NCBI GenBank assembly: GCA_949825065.1
Contig: OX463863.1
Span: 17,717,240 to 17,781,239, forward strand
DNA: 64,000 nucleotides
Reading direction: 5' to 3'
From: Odontocerum albicorne
Lineage: Eukaryota > Arthropoda > Insecta > Trichoptera > Odontoceridae
Shown piece after piece: positions 1 to 13,400 of this stretch. The notes below the pieces were generated by a model that worked only from the letters and a program-made list of their open reading frames with translations, did no database searches and was not told the origin of the DNA. How positions within the stretch are numbered: the stretch's first letter is position 1; every line of letters begins with the position of its first letter. The translations under genes were made by a program, and so were the position numbers.

Positions 1-3000
1 TAATCAAGTATAGTTGTGCATACAACCTCACCTATAATGCATTATAAGTGTGCTGATATACTCACCTATAATGGATTATAAGTTTGCAGACATACTCGCC
101 TATAATGAAGTATTAGTGTGCAGACATACTCACCTTTAAGGAAGTATAAGTGTGCCGACATGTCCACCTTTATTGAAGTATAAATGTGTGAACATACTCA
201 CCTATAATAAAGTATAGTTGTGCATACATACTCACCTATAATTTAGTATAAGTGTGCAGACATACTTACCTATAATGAAGTATAAGTGTGCAGCCATACT
301 CACCTGTATCGAAGTATAAGTTTGCAGACATACTAACCTATAATTAAGTATAGTTGTGCAGACATACTCACCTATAATGAAGCATAATTGAGCAGACATA
401 CTAACTTATAATGAAATATAAGTGTGCAGACATATTCACCTATATCGAAGTATAAGTTTGCAGACATAGTTACCTATAATAAAGTATAGTTGTGCAGACA
501 TACTCACCTATAATGAAGCATAAGTGTGCAGACATACTAACTTATAATGTAGTATAAGTGTGCAGACATGCTCACCTATAATGAAGTATGTGTGCAGACA
601 TACTAACCTATAATCAAGTATAGTTGTGCATACAACCTCACCTATAATGCATTATAAGTGTGCAGACATACTCACCTTTAATGCATTATAAATGTGCATA
701 GATACTCGCCTATAATGAAGTATTAGTGTGCAGAAATACTCACCTTTAAGGAAGTATTAGTGTGCCGACATGTCCACCTTTATTGAAGTATAAATGTGCG
801 AACCAACTCACCTATAATGTAGTATAGTTGTGCACACATACTTACCTATAATTAAGTATAAGTGTGCAGACATACTTACCTATAATGTAGTATAATTGTG
901 CAGACTTACTCACCTATATCGAAGTATAAGTTTGCAGACATACTTACCTATAATAAAGTATAGTTGTGCAGACATACTCACCTATAATGAAGCAAAAGTG
1001 TGCAGACATACTAACTTATAATGTAGTATAAGTGTGCAGACATGCTCACCTATAATAAAGTATAAGTGTGCAGACATACTCACCTATAATGTTGTATTAG
1101 TGTGGTGCAGACATGCCCACCTTTAATGAAGTATAAGCTTGCGGACATACTCACCTAGAATGTAGTAAAGGTGTGCATACATACTCACCTATATTGTAGT
1201 ATAGGTGTCCAGACATACTCACCTATAATGTAGTATAGTTGTGCATACATACTCATCTATGATGCATTATAAGTGTGCAGACATACTCGCCTATAATGAA
1301 GTATAAGTGTGCAGACATACTCACCTATAATGAAGTATTAGTGTGCAGACATGCCCACTTTTAATGGAGTATAAATGTGCGGACAATACTCACCTATAAT
1401 GTAGTATAGTTGTGCATACATACTCACCTATATTGTTGTATAAGTGTACAGACATGCTCACATATAATTAAGTATAAGTGTGCAGACATACTCACCTATA
1501 ATGGAGTGTAAGTGTGCAGACATACTCTATTATTTTGTAGTTTAGTTGTGCATACATACTTACCTATAATAAAGTATAAGTGTGCAGACATACTCACCTA
1601 TAAAGATGTACAAGTGTTTAGACATACTCACCTATAATGAAGAAAAGTTGTGCATATATACTCAGCTATAATGTAGTATAAGTGTGCAGACATACTCTCC
1701 TATAACTTAGTATAAGTAAGCAGACGTACTTACCTATAATTTAGAATAAGTGTGTAGACATACTCATCTATAATGCAGTATAGTTTTGCATACTTACTTA
1801 CCTATAAGGAAGTATAAGTGTGCAGAAATACTCACGTATAATGTAGTATAAGTGTGCAGACATACTAACATACAATGAAGTATAAGTGTGCAGACATACT
1901 CACCCATAATGAAGTATAAGTGTGCAGACATGCAAACCTTTAATGTGAAAAAAGTGTGCAGACATACTCACCTATAATGAAGTATAAGTGTGCAGACATA
2001 CTCACCTATAATAAAGTATAGTTGTGCATACAACCTCACCTACAATGCATTATAAGTGTGCAGACATACTCACCTATAATGCATTATAAGTGTGCAGACA
2101 TACTCGCCAATTATGAAGTATTAGTGTGCAGACACACTCACCTTTAAGGAAGTATTAGTGTGCCAACATGTTTGAACCACCTTTTTTGAAGTATAAATGT
2201 GCGAACATACTCACCTATAATGTAGTATAGTTGTGCACACATTCTCACCTATAATTAAGTATAAGTGTGCAGACATACTTACCTATAATGTAGTATAAGT
2301 GTGCAGACATACTCACCTATATCGAATTATAAGTTTGCAGACATACTTACCTATAATAAAGTATAGTTGTGCATACTTACTCACCTATAATGAAGCATAA
2401 GTGTGCAGACATACTTACTTATAATGTAGTATAAGTGTGCAGACATGCTCACCTATAATAAAGTATAAGTGTGCAGACATACTCACCTATAATGTAGAAT
2501 AGTTGTGCATACATACTCACCTATGATGCATTATAAGTGTGCAGACATACTCGCCTATAATGAAGTATTAGTGTGTACCTATAATGAAGTATTAGTGTGC
2601 AGACATGCCCACTTTTAATGGAGTATAAATGTGCGGACAATACTCACCTATAATGTAGTATAGTTGTGCATACACACTCACCTATAATGATATATAGTTG
2701 TGCATGCATACTCACCTATAATGAAGTATAAGTGCGCGGACATACTCACCTATAATGTAGTATAAGTGTGCAGACATACTCACCTATAATGTAATATAAG
2801 TGTGCAGACATACTCACCTATATCGAAGTATAAGTTTGCATACATACTTACCTATAATAAAGTATAGTTGTGCAGACATACTCACCTATAATGAAGCATA
2901 AGTGTGCAGACATACTAACTTATAATGTTGTATAAGTGTGCAGACATGCTCACCTATAATGAAGGATAGTGTGCAGACATACTCACCTATAATGTTGTAT

Positions 3001-4810
3001 TAGTGTGCAGATATGCCCACCTTTAATGAAGTATAAGCTTGCGGACATACTCACCTAGAATGTAGTAAAGTGGTTCATACATACTCACCTATATTGTAGT
3101 ATTAGTGTGCAGACATGCCCACTTTTAATGAAGTATAAATGTGCTGACATACTCACCTATAATGTAGTATAGTTGTGCATACATACTCACCTATAATGTA
3201 GTACAAGTTTGCAGACATGCTCACATACAATGAAGTATAAGTGTGCAGACATACTCACCTATAATGGAGTGTAAGTGCTAAGACATACTCAACTATTATG
3301 TAGTATAGTTGTGCATACATACTCACCTATAATAAAGTATAAGTGTGCAAACATACTCACCTATAATGATGTACAAGTGTTTAGACATACTCACCTATAA
3401 TGAAGAAAAGTTGTGCATATATACTCAGCTATAATGTAGTATAAGTGTGCAGACATACTCACCTATAATGACGTATTAGTGTGCAGACATACTCACCTAT
3501 AATGTAATATAAGTGTGCAGACATACTCACCTATATCGACGTATAAGTTTGCAGACATACTTACCTATAAGGAAGTATAGTTGTGCAGACATACTCACCT
3601 ATAATGAAGCATAAGTGTGGTGACATACTCACCTATAATAATGTTTTAGTGTGCAGACATGCCCACCTTTAATGAAGTATAAGCTTGCGGACATGCTCTC
3701 CTAGAATGTAGTAAAGTTGTCCATACATACAAACCTATATTGTAGTATTAGTGTGCAGACATGCACACTTTTAATGAAGTATAAATGTGCGGACATACTC
3801 ACCTATAATGTAGTATAGTTGTGCATACATACTCACCTATAATGTAGTATAAGTGTGCAGACATGCTCACATATAATGAAGTATTAGTGTGCAGACATGC
3901 CCACTTTTAATGAAGTATAAATGTGCGGACATACTCACCTATAATGTAGTATAGTTGTGCATACATACTTACCTATAATGGAGTATAAGTGTGCGGACAT
4001 ACTCACCTATAATGTAGTATAAGTGTGCAGACATACTCACCTATAATGAAGTATTAGTGTGCAGACATGCCCACTTTTAATGGAGTATAAATGTGCGGAC
4101 AATACTCACCTATAATGTAGTATAGTTGTGCATACATACTCACCTATAATGTAGTATAGTTGTGCATACATACTCACCTATAATGAAGTATAAGTGCGCG
4201 GACATACTCACCTATAATGTAGTATAAGTGTGCAGACATACTCACCTATAATGTAATATAAGTGTGCAGACATACTTACCCATAAGTGTGCAGACATGCT
4301 CACATATAATGTAGTATTAGTGTGCAGACATGCCCACTTTTAATGAAGTATAAATGTGCTGACATACTCACCTATAATGTAGTATAGTTGTGCATACATA
4401 CTCACCTATAATGTAGTACAAGTTTGCAGACATGCTCACATACAATGAAGTATAAGTGTGCAGACATACTCACCTATAATGGAGTGTAAGTGCTTAGACA
4501 TACTCAACTATTATGTAGTATAGTTGTGCATACATACTCACCTATAATAAAGTATAAGTGTGCAAACATACTCACCTATAATGATGTACAAGTGTTTAGA
4601 CATACTCACCTATAATGAAGAAAAGTTGTGCATATATACTCAGCTATAATGTAGTATAAGTGTGCAGACATACTCACCTATAATGACGTATTAGTGTGCA
4701 GACATACTCACCTATAATGTAATATAAGTGTGCAGACATACTCACCTATATCGAAGTATAAGTTTGCAGACATACTCACCTATAAGGAAGTATAGTTGTG
4801 CAGACATACT

Positions 4811-6630
4811 CACCTATATTGTAGTATAGGTGTGCAGACATACTCACCTATAATGTAGTATAGTTGTGCATACATACTCATCTATGATGCATTATAAGTG
4901 TGCAGACATACTCGCCTATAATGAAGTATAAGTGTGCAGACATACTCACCTATAATGAAGTATTAGTGTGCAGACATGCCCACTTTTAATGGAGTATAAA
5001 TGTGCGGACAATACTCACCTATAATGTAGTATAGTTGTGCATACATACTCACCTATAATGTAGTATAGTTGTGCATACATACTCACCTATAATGAAGTAT
5101 AAGTGCGCGGACATACTCACCTATAATGTAGTATAAGTGTGCAGACATACTCACCTATAATGTAATATAAGTGTGCAGACATACTTACCCATATCGAAGT
5201 ATAAGTTTGCATACATACTTACCTATAATAAAGTATAGTTGTGCAGACATACTCACCTATAATGAAGCATAAGTGTGCAGACATACTAACTTATAATGTA
5301 GTATAAGTATGCAGACATGCTCACCTATAATGAAGCATAGTGTGCAGACATACTCACCTATAATGTTGTATTAGTTTGCAGACATGCCCACCTTTAATGA
5401 AGTATAAGCTTGCGGACATACTCACCTAGAATGTTGTAAAGTTGTTCATACATACTTACCTATATTGTAGTATTAGTGTGCAGACATGCCCACTTTTAAT
5501 GAAGTATAAATGTGCGGACATACTCACCTATAATGTAGTATAGTTGTGCATACATACTCACCTATAATGTAGTATAAGTGTGCAGACATACTCACCTATA
5601 ATTTAGTATAAGTGTGCAGACATACTCACCTATAATGTAATATAAGTGTGCAGACATACTCACCTATATCGACGTATAAGTTTGCAGACATACTCACCTA
5701 TAAGGAAGTATGGTTGTGCAGACATACTCACCTATATTGTAGTATAGGTGTGCAGACATACTCACCTATAATGTAGTATAGTTGTGCATACATACTCATC
5801 TATGATGCATTATAAGTGTGCAGACATACTCGCCTATAATGAAGTATAAGTGGGCAGACATACTCACCTATAATGAAGTATTAGTGTGCAGACATGCCCA
5901 CTTTTAATGGAGTATAAATGTGCGGACAATACTCACCTATAATGTAGTATAGTTGTGCATACATACTCACCTATAATGTAGTATAGTTGTGCATACATAC
6001 TCACCTATAATGAAGTATAAGTGCGCGGACATACTCACCTATAATGTAGTATAAGTGTGCAGACATACTCACCTATAATGTAATATAAGTGTGCAGACAT
6101 ACTTACCTATATCGAAGTATAAGTTTGCATACATACTTACCTATAATAAAGTATAGTTGTGCAGACATACTCACCTATAATGAAGCATAAGTGTGCAGAC
6201 ATACTAACTTATAATGTAGTATTAGTATGCAGACATGCTCACCTATAATGAAGCATAGTGTGCAGACATACTCACCTATAATGTTGTATTAGTTTGCAGA
6301 CATGCCCACCTTTAATGAAGTATAAGCTTGCGGACATACTCACCTAGAATGTTGTAAAGTTGTTCATACATACTCACCTATATTGTAGTATTTGTGTGCA
6401 GACATGCCCACTTTTAATGAAGTATAAATGTGCGGACATACTCACCTATAATGTAGTATAGTTAAGCATACATACTCACCTATAATGAAGTATAAGTGTG
6501 CAGACATGCTCACATATAATGAAGTTTAAGTGTGCAGACATACTTACCTATAATGGAGTGTAAGTGTGCAGACATACTCAACTATTATGAAGTATAGTTG
6601 TGCATACATACTAACCTGTAATAAAGTATA
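4811..6630. repeat. 918-bp higher-order repeat, two tandem copies
   Basis: Diagnostic variant strings recur exactly 918 bp apart, which is 27 monomers of 34 bp: CACCTATATT at 4811 and 5729, and AGTATAAGCT at 5401 and 6319. The order of variant monomers in between is preserved with only scattered substitutions. This shows a recent tandem duplication of a 27-mer block inside the satellite. Confidence 0.8.
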
Positions 6631-7502
6631 AGTGTGCAGACATGCTCACCTATAATGATGTACAAGTGTTTAGACATACTCACCTATAATGAAGAAAAGT
6701 TGTGCATATATACTCAGCTATAATGTAGTATAAGTGTGCAGACATACTCACCTATAATTAAGTATAAGTGTGCAGACATACTCACCTATAATGTAATATA
6801 AGTGTGCAGACATACTCACCTATATCGACGTATAAGTTTGCAGACATACTCACCTATAAGGAAGTATAGTTGTGCAGACATACTCACCTAAAAGGAAGCA
6901 TAAGTGTGCAGACATACTCACCTATAATGTTGTATTAGTGTGCACCCATGCCCACCTTTAATGAAGTATAAGCTTGCGGACATACTCACCTAGAATGTAG
7001 TAAAGTTGTTCATACATATTCACCTATATTGATGTATTAGTGTGCAGACATGCCCACTTTTAATAAAGTATAAATGTGCGGACATACTCACCTATAATGT
7101 TGTATAGTTGTGCATACATACTCACCTATAATGAAGTATAAGTGTGCAGACATGCTCACATATAATGAATTACTAGTGTGCAGACATGCCCACTTTTAAT
7201 GAAGTATAAATCTGCGGACATACTCACCTATAATGTAGTATAGTTGTGCATACATACTCACCTATAATGTAGTATAAGTGTGCGGACATACTCACCTATA
7301 ATGTAATATAAGTGTGCAGACATACTCACCTATATCGAAGTATAAGTTTGCAGACATACTTACCTATAATAAAGTAAAGTTGTGCAGACATACTCACCTA
7401 TAATGAAGCATAAGTGTGCAGACATACTAACTTATAATGTAGTATAAGTGTGCAGACATGCTCACCAATAATGAAGTATAAGTGTGCAGACATACTCACC
7501 TA

Positions 7503-8526
7503 TAATCAAGTATAGTTGTGCATACAACCTCACCTATAATGCATTATAAGTGTGCAGATATACTCACCTATAATGCATTATAAGTGTGCAGACATACTCG
7601 CCTATAATGAAGTATTAGTGTGCAGACATACTCACCTTTAAGGAAGTATAAGTGTGCCGACATGTCCACCTTTATTGAAGTATAAATGTGTGAACATACT
7701 CACCTATAATAAAGTATAGTTGTGCATACATACTCACCTATAATTTAGTATAAGTGTGCAGACATACTTACCTATAATGTAGTATAAGTGTGCAGCCATA
7801 CTCACCTGTATCGAAGTATAAGTTTGCAGACATACTTACCTATAATAAAGTATATTTGTGCAGACATACTTACCTATAATGAAGCATAAGTGTGCAGACA
7901 TACTTACTTATAATGTAGTATAAGTGTGCAGACATGCTCACCTATATCGAAGTATAAGTTTGCAGACATACTTACCTATAATAAAGTATAGTTGTGCAGA
8001 CATACTCACCTATAATGAAGCATAAGTGTGCAGACATACTAACTTATAATGTAGTATAAGTGTGCAGACATGCTCACCTTTAATGAAGTATAAGTGAGCA
8101 GACATGCTCACCTATAATCAAGTATAGTTGTGCATACAACCTCACCTATAATGCATTATAAGTGTGCAGACATACTCACCTATAATGCATTATAAGTGTG
8201 CAGAGATACTCGCCTATAATGAAGTATTAGTGTGCAGACATACTCACCTTTAAGGAAGTATTAGTGTGCCGACATGTCCACCTTTATTGAAGTATAAATG
8301 TGCGAACATACTCACCTATAATGTAGTTTAGTTGTGCACACATACTCACCTATAATTAAGTATAAGTGTGCAGACATACTTACCTATAATGTAGTATAAT
8401 TGTGCAGACATACTCACCTATATCGAAGTATAAGTTTGCAGACATACTAACCTATAATAAAGTATAGTTGTGCAGACATACTCACCTATAATGAAGCATA
8501 AGTGTGCAGACATACTAACTTATAAT
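7503..8526. repeat. 612-bp (18-monomer) higher-order repeat
   Basis: The marker TAATCAAGTATAGTTG, followed by a CATACAACCTC variant, occurs at 7503 and 8115, a spacing of exactly 18 x 34 bp. The same marker is at 1 and 611 (610 bp apart) and again at 13186, 13662 and 16372. It therefore tags one ancestral block copied several times through the array. Confidence 0.65.
8514..8526. repeat. Target-site duplication, left copy
   Basis: ACTAACTTATAAT here is repeated exactly at 10465-10477. Joining the two flanks through one copy restores a normal satellite monomer (compare around 7425), so the 13 bp are a target-site duplication made when the LINE between them inserted. Confidence 0.85.
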
Positions 8527-8559
8527 AACAAGTGATGGATAGCTTGCTCGGAGTTTCGG

Positions 8560-8592
8560 TCCGATGGTAGGACACCTTACTCCTTCATCGGA
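8560..8592 (-). other. Stem-loop in LINE 3' UTR
   Basis: TCCGATG (8560-8566) pairs with CATCGGA (8586-8592), and inside it AGGA pairs with TCCT, giving a two-part stem about 35 nt from the 3' end of the element. LINE reverse transcriptases often recognise 3' stem-loops; that role here is inferred. Confidence 0.45.
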
Positions 8593-8959
8593 TAAGTTCT
8601 GACTGTTAAGATATTTATTGGAAATTTTTGGATCTTTTTGGGAATCGGGAAAGGATAGGTTTGTGGTAATTGTTTTGATTTTATGAATGATTATGAGAAA
8701 TTATAAACGATTAAATACATATATAAATATGATGATATATACATAATATTAAATACAAATATACATTAATTTGTGTTTTCACACACTGTTTTATATTGAA
8801 TGGGTGAAAAAAAAAAAAAAATGAAAAAATGAATTGTGAATAAATTATAAGAATGAATATAGTATATGTAGATAAGTAAATGAGTGGGGAAATGTGTGTG
8901 ACTTTTATAAATATATTAAGGTGTAGAAAATGTTTATTGAAGGTGAGAAATGCGGTTGC

Positions 8960-10464
8960 CTATGGGGGTAAACTGTCTGCCGGAGGAGTTATCGATGATG
9001 GGGTGTTCAGAGTGACAATCGGGGGGTCATTTGGGGGGATGATTTGAGTTAAAGAGGGGGGGGTCGGGGGGATGTTTCGCAATATTGATTTCGGACGAGT
9101 GTGTCTGTAACTGGTGTTCGCGTTGTAGTTATCTAAGGCTTTTATGACTGGGTTGGGATGACGGGATATAGAGCTGTAGAACCTTTCGGCCAGAGCGCGC
9201 ATATGTTCGGGGATAGTATGTAGTTTGGTATCTGCGTGGAGTCTTGAATTACGGACGATGTAGGGTGCTTTTAAAATTATGCGGAGGGCTTTGTTTTGAA
9301 TGATCTGAATGTGATGTAGCGTTGTTTTCTTCGCGTGGCCCCAGACCGGAAGGGCGTATGTCAGTTGCGGTCACACGATCGCTTTATATAGGTGGAGTTT
9401 AGTGCGCGTGCTAAGTTTGCTGTATTTACTGATCAAGGGAAATAATGATTTGAGTGTTCCGTGAGCTTTTGATTTGATATTGAGGGCGTGTTTATGCCAC
9501 GAGAGTCTACTGTCTAATGTGAGGCCTAGGTATTTTACGTGTTTTGACCATGGGACGCTCTGGCCGAAGAGTTTAAGAGTTCTGATGGGTTTGATGTATC
9601 TGCGTGAGAAGCGGACTGCTGTGCTTTTGGTGGGATTTATTTTGATCTTCCATTTGGTGCACCAGTGCTCCAGAATGGGAATGAAGTCTTGCAGTCTGTT
9701 GTCGGATACGGACTCATATTTCGATGAAGAGAATAAGGCTGTGTCGTCAGCGTATTGCGCGGTGATACAATGTGTACGTGAAAATTGGGGCATATCGCTC
9801 GTGTATATGTTATACAGGATAGGGGACAACAGTGCACCTTGGGGCACACCTGCCAGAATGGGGCGAGGGGATGAGTTTATACCGTCTATTTTGACGGAGT
9901 AGGAGCGATTTTCAAGGAATGATGCGATGATTTGCACTAGTCTGAGGGGAATACCTGACTTGTGCAGTTTGAATATGAGTCCGTTGAGCCAGACTGTGTC
10001 GAAGGCTTTTGCCACGTCTAGTGAAAGGAGGGTCGTGAGGCCTTTGGAGCTGAAGTATTTGATGATGTGTTCTACAACGCGAAGAAGCTGATGGTTGGTA
10101 GAGTGTAATGGCCTAAATCCGTGTTGCGAATCTGGGATGATGTTACGTGAGTAAGTTTCTAACGAGAGACGTTCTAGGATAAATTTTTCGAGCACTTTAC
10201 CTAGAGTCGGGAGCAGACTGATCGGTCTGTAATTTTCAGGGATAACGTGGCTTTTACCCGGTTTAGGGAACATGATGACGTCGGCGTTTTTGAATGGGGT
10301 TGGAAAGAATTTATGTCGAAGGCAGGCATTGTAAATGGCGGTAAGGGCGTAGATGGCTTTTTTCGGAAGTTTTTTCAAGGTGAGATTATTGATTTTATCG
10401 GGGCCGGGGGCTTTTTTGTTGATGAAATTTTTTATGATAGATTGAATTTCTAACGGTGAGAAGA
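8960..10464 (-). pseudogene. Jockey-type reverse transcriptase, one nonsense codon
   Basis: Reads from the 5' truncation point through the RT fingers (KKAPGPDKI, then YRPISLLPTLGKVLEK), motif A (LSLDVAKAFDTVW), motif B (GVPQGALLSPILYN), the intact catalytic YADD (QYADDTALF), thumb (VKYLGLTLD) and a proline-rich C-terminus ending at the TAG at 8960-8962. A single in-frame TGA at 9371 interrupts it within KAIV-stop-PQLTYALPVW, where related proteins usually have Arg or another residue; CGA to TGA is the likely change. The rest of the frame is open, so the ORF is nearly intact but 5'-truncated, lacking the endonuclease. The fold and motif order fit the jockey/RTE-like insect LINE group; jockey is favoured by eye. 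Confidence 0.88.
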
Positions 10465-10477
10465 ACTAACTTATAAT
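10465..10477. repeat. Target-site duplication, right copy
   Basis: Exact second copy of ACTAACTTATAAT (see 8514-8526), followed directly by GTAGTATAAG, the expected continuation of the interrupted satellite monomer. Confidence 0.85.
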
Positions 10478-13400
10478 GTAGTATAAGTGTGCAGCCATGC
10501 TCACCTAATGAAGTATAAGCTTGCGGACATACTCACCTAGAATGTAGTAAAGTTGTTCATACATACTCACCTATATTGTAGTATTAGTGTGCAGACATAC
10601 CCACTTTTAATGAAGTATAAATGTGCGGACATACTCACCTATAATGTAGTATAGTTGTGCATACATACTCACCTATAATGAAGTATAAGGGTGCAGACAT
10701 GCTCACATATAACGCAGTATACGTGTGCAGACATACTCACCTATAATGGAGTGTAAGTGTGCAGACATACTCAACTATTATGTAGTATAGTTGTGCATAC
10801 ATACTCACCTATAATAAAGTATAACTGTGCATACTCACCTATAATGATGTACAAGTGTTTAGACATACTCACCTATAATGAAGAAAAGTTGTGCATATAT
10901 ACTCAGCTATAATGTAGTATAAGTGTGCAGACATACTCACCTATAATTATGTATAAGTGTGCAGACATACTCACCTTTAATGTAATATAAGTGTGCAGAC
11001 ATACTCACCTATATCGAAGTATAAGTTTGCAGACATACTTACCTATAATAAAGTATAGTTGTGCAGACATACTCACCTATAATGAAGCATAAGTGTGCAG
11101 ACATACTAACTTATAATGTAGTATAAGTGTGCAGACATGCTCACCTATAATGAAGCATAGTGTGCAGACATACTCACCTATAATGTTGTATTAGTGTGCA
11201 GACATGCCCACCTTTAATGAAGTATAAGCTTGCGGACATACTCACCTAGAATGTAGTAAAGTTAATCATACATACTCACCTATATTGTAGTATTAGTGTG
11301 CAGACATGCCCACTTTTAATGAAGTATAAATGTGCGGACATACTCACCTATAATGTAGTATAGTTGTGCATACATACTCACCTATAATGAAGTATAAGTG
11401 TGCAGACATGCTCACATATAATGAAGTATAAATGTGCAGACATACTCACCTATAATGGAGTGTAAGTGTGCAGACATACTCAACTATTATGTAGTATAGT
11501 TGTGCATACATACTCACCTATAATAAAGTATAAGTGTGCAGACATACTCACCTATAATGATGTACAAGTGTTTAGACATACTCACCTATAATGAAGAAAA
11601 GTTGTGCATATATACTCAGCTATACTGTAGTATAAGTGTGCAGACATACTCACCTATAATGTAGTATAAGTGTGCAGACATACTCACCTATAATGTAATA
11701 TAAGTGTGCAGACATACTCACCTATATCGAAGTATAAGTTTGCAGACATACTTACCTATAATAAAGAATAGTTGTGCAGACATACTCACCTATAATGAAG
11801 CATAAGTGTAAAGACATACTAACTTACAAAGTAGTATAAGTGTGCACACATGCTCACCTATAATGAAGCATAGTCTGCAGACATACTCACCTATAATGTT
11901 GTATTAGTGTGCAGACATGCCCACCTTTAATGAAGTATAAGCTTGCGGACATACTCACCTAGAATGTAGTAAATTTGTTCATACATACTCACCTATATTG
12001 TAGTATTAGTGTACAGACATGCCCACTTTTAATGAAGTATAAATGTGCGGACATACTCACCTATAATGTAGTATAGTTGTGCATACATACTCACCTATAA
12101 TGTAGTATAAGTGTGCAGACATGCTCACATATAATGAAGTATTAGTGTGCAGACATGCCCACTTTTAATGAAGTATAAATGTGTGGACATACTCACCTAT
12201 AATGTAGTATAGTTGTGCATACATACTCACCTATAATGTAGTATAAGTGTGCGGACATACTCACCTATAATGTTGTATTAGTGTGCAGACATGCCCACCT
12301 TTAATGAAGTATAAGCTTGCGAACATACTCACCTAGAATGTAGTAAAGTTGTTCATACATACTCACCTATATTGTAATATTAGTGTGCAGACATGCCCTA
12401 TTTTAATGACGTATAAATGTGCGGACATACTCACCTAAAATGTAGTATAGTTGTGCAAACATACTCACCTATAATGTAGTATAAGTGTGCAGACATGCTC
12501 ACATAGAATTAAGTATAAGTGTGCAGACATACTCACCTATAATGGAGTGTAAGTGTGCAGATATACTCAACTATTATTAAGTATAGTTGTGCAGACATAC
12601 TCACCTATAATGGTGTACAAGTGTTAAGACATACTCATCTATAATGAAGAAAAGTTGTGCATATATACTCAGCTATAATGTAGTATAAGTGTGCAGACAT
12701 ACTCTCCTATAACTAAGTATAAGTAAGCAGACGTACTTACCTATAATTTAGAATAAGTGTGTAGACATACTCATCTATAATGCAGTATAGTTTTGCATAC
12801 ATACTTACCTATAAGGAAGTATAAGTGTGCAGATAAACTCACGTATAATGTAGTATAAGTGTGCAGACATACTCTCCTATAACTCAGTATAAGTAAGCAG
12901 ACGTACTTACCTATAATTAAGAATAAGTGTGAAGACATACTCATCTATAATGCAGTATAGTTTTGCATACATACTTACCTATAAGGAAGTATAAGTGTGC
13001 AGATATACGCACGTATAATGTAGTATAAGTGTGCAGACATACTCACATATAATGAAGTATAAGTGTGCAGACATACTCACCCATAATGAAGTATAAGTGT
13101 GCAGACATGCAAACTTTTAATGTGAAAAAAGTGTGCAGACATACTCACCTATAATGAAGTATAAGTGTGCAGACATACTCACCTATAATCAAGTATAGTT
13201 GTGCATACAACCTCACCTATAATGCATTATAAGTGTGCAGACATACTCACCTATAATGCATTATAAGTGTGCAGACATACTCGCCTATAATGAAGTATTA
13301 GTGTGCAGACATACTCACCTTTAAGGAAGTATTAGTGTGCCGACATGTCCACCTTTATTGAAGTATAAATGTGTGAACATACTCACCTATAATGTAGTAT

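Larger units (their letters stand above)
1..8526. repeat. 34-bp satellite array, left block
   Basis: The stretch is a head-to-tail array with a 34-bp period: the CACC of successive units falls at 29, 63 and 97. The core unit reads CATACTCACCTATAATG then AAGTATAAGTGTGCAGA. Recurrent monomer variants include a CGAAGTATAAGTTTGC type, a GCCCACTTTTAATG type, a CTAGAATGTAGTAAAG type and a TAGTTGTGCATA type. They recur in partly ordered series, so higher-order structure exists but is irregular. Single-base and 2-5 bp indels are common. Stops occur in every frame, and no open frame of 60 codons is present, so it is non-coding. About 250 monomers lie in this block. A pericentromeric or other heterochromatic location is an inference only. 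Confidence 0.97.
8527..10464 (-). mobile_element. Jockey-like non-LTR retrotransposon, 5'-truncated
   Basis: A 1,938-bp insertion in the satellite, in minus orientation, bounded by the 13-bp duplication ACTAACTTATAAT. It holds the 3' part of a reverse-transcriptase ORF (10464 down to 8960) and a ~430-bp 3' UTR containing an A-run on the plus strand at about 8806-8821. It lacks the endonuclease and any ORF1, which is the usual outcome of incomplete target-primed reverse transcription. There is no clear poly(A) at the 3' end; the element finishes in CACTTGTT. Crisp duplications and a nearly open ORF point to a young insertion. Confidence 0.9.

Noticed and set aside
8555..8592. Hammerhead-like core on the minus strand of the LINE 3' UTR (CCGATGA ... 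CCGAAAC).
   Set aside because: The invariant U4 of CUGANGA is C here and the CGAAAC is not placed to close stem II; it is better explained as a plain stem-loop.
9474..9902. 142-codon plus-strand frame over the jockey-like RT.
   Set aside because: It lies antisense to a clearly recognisable RT domain with YADD and shows no motif of its own.
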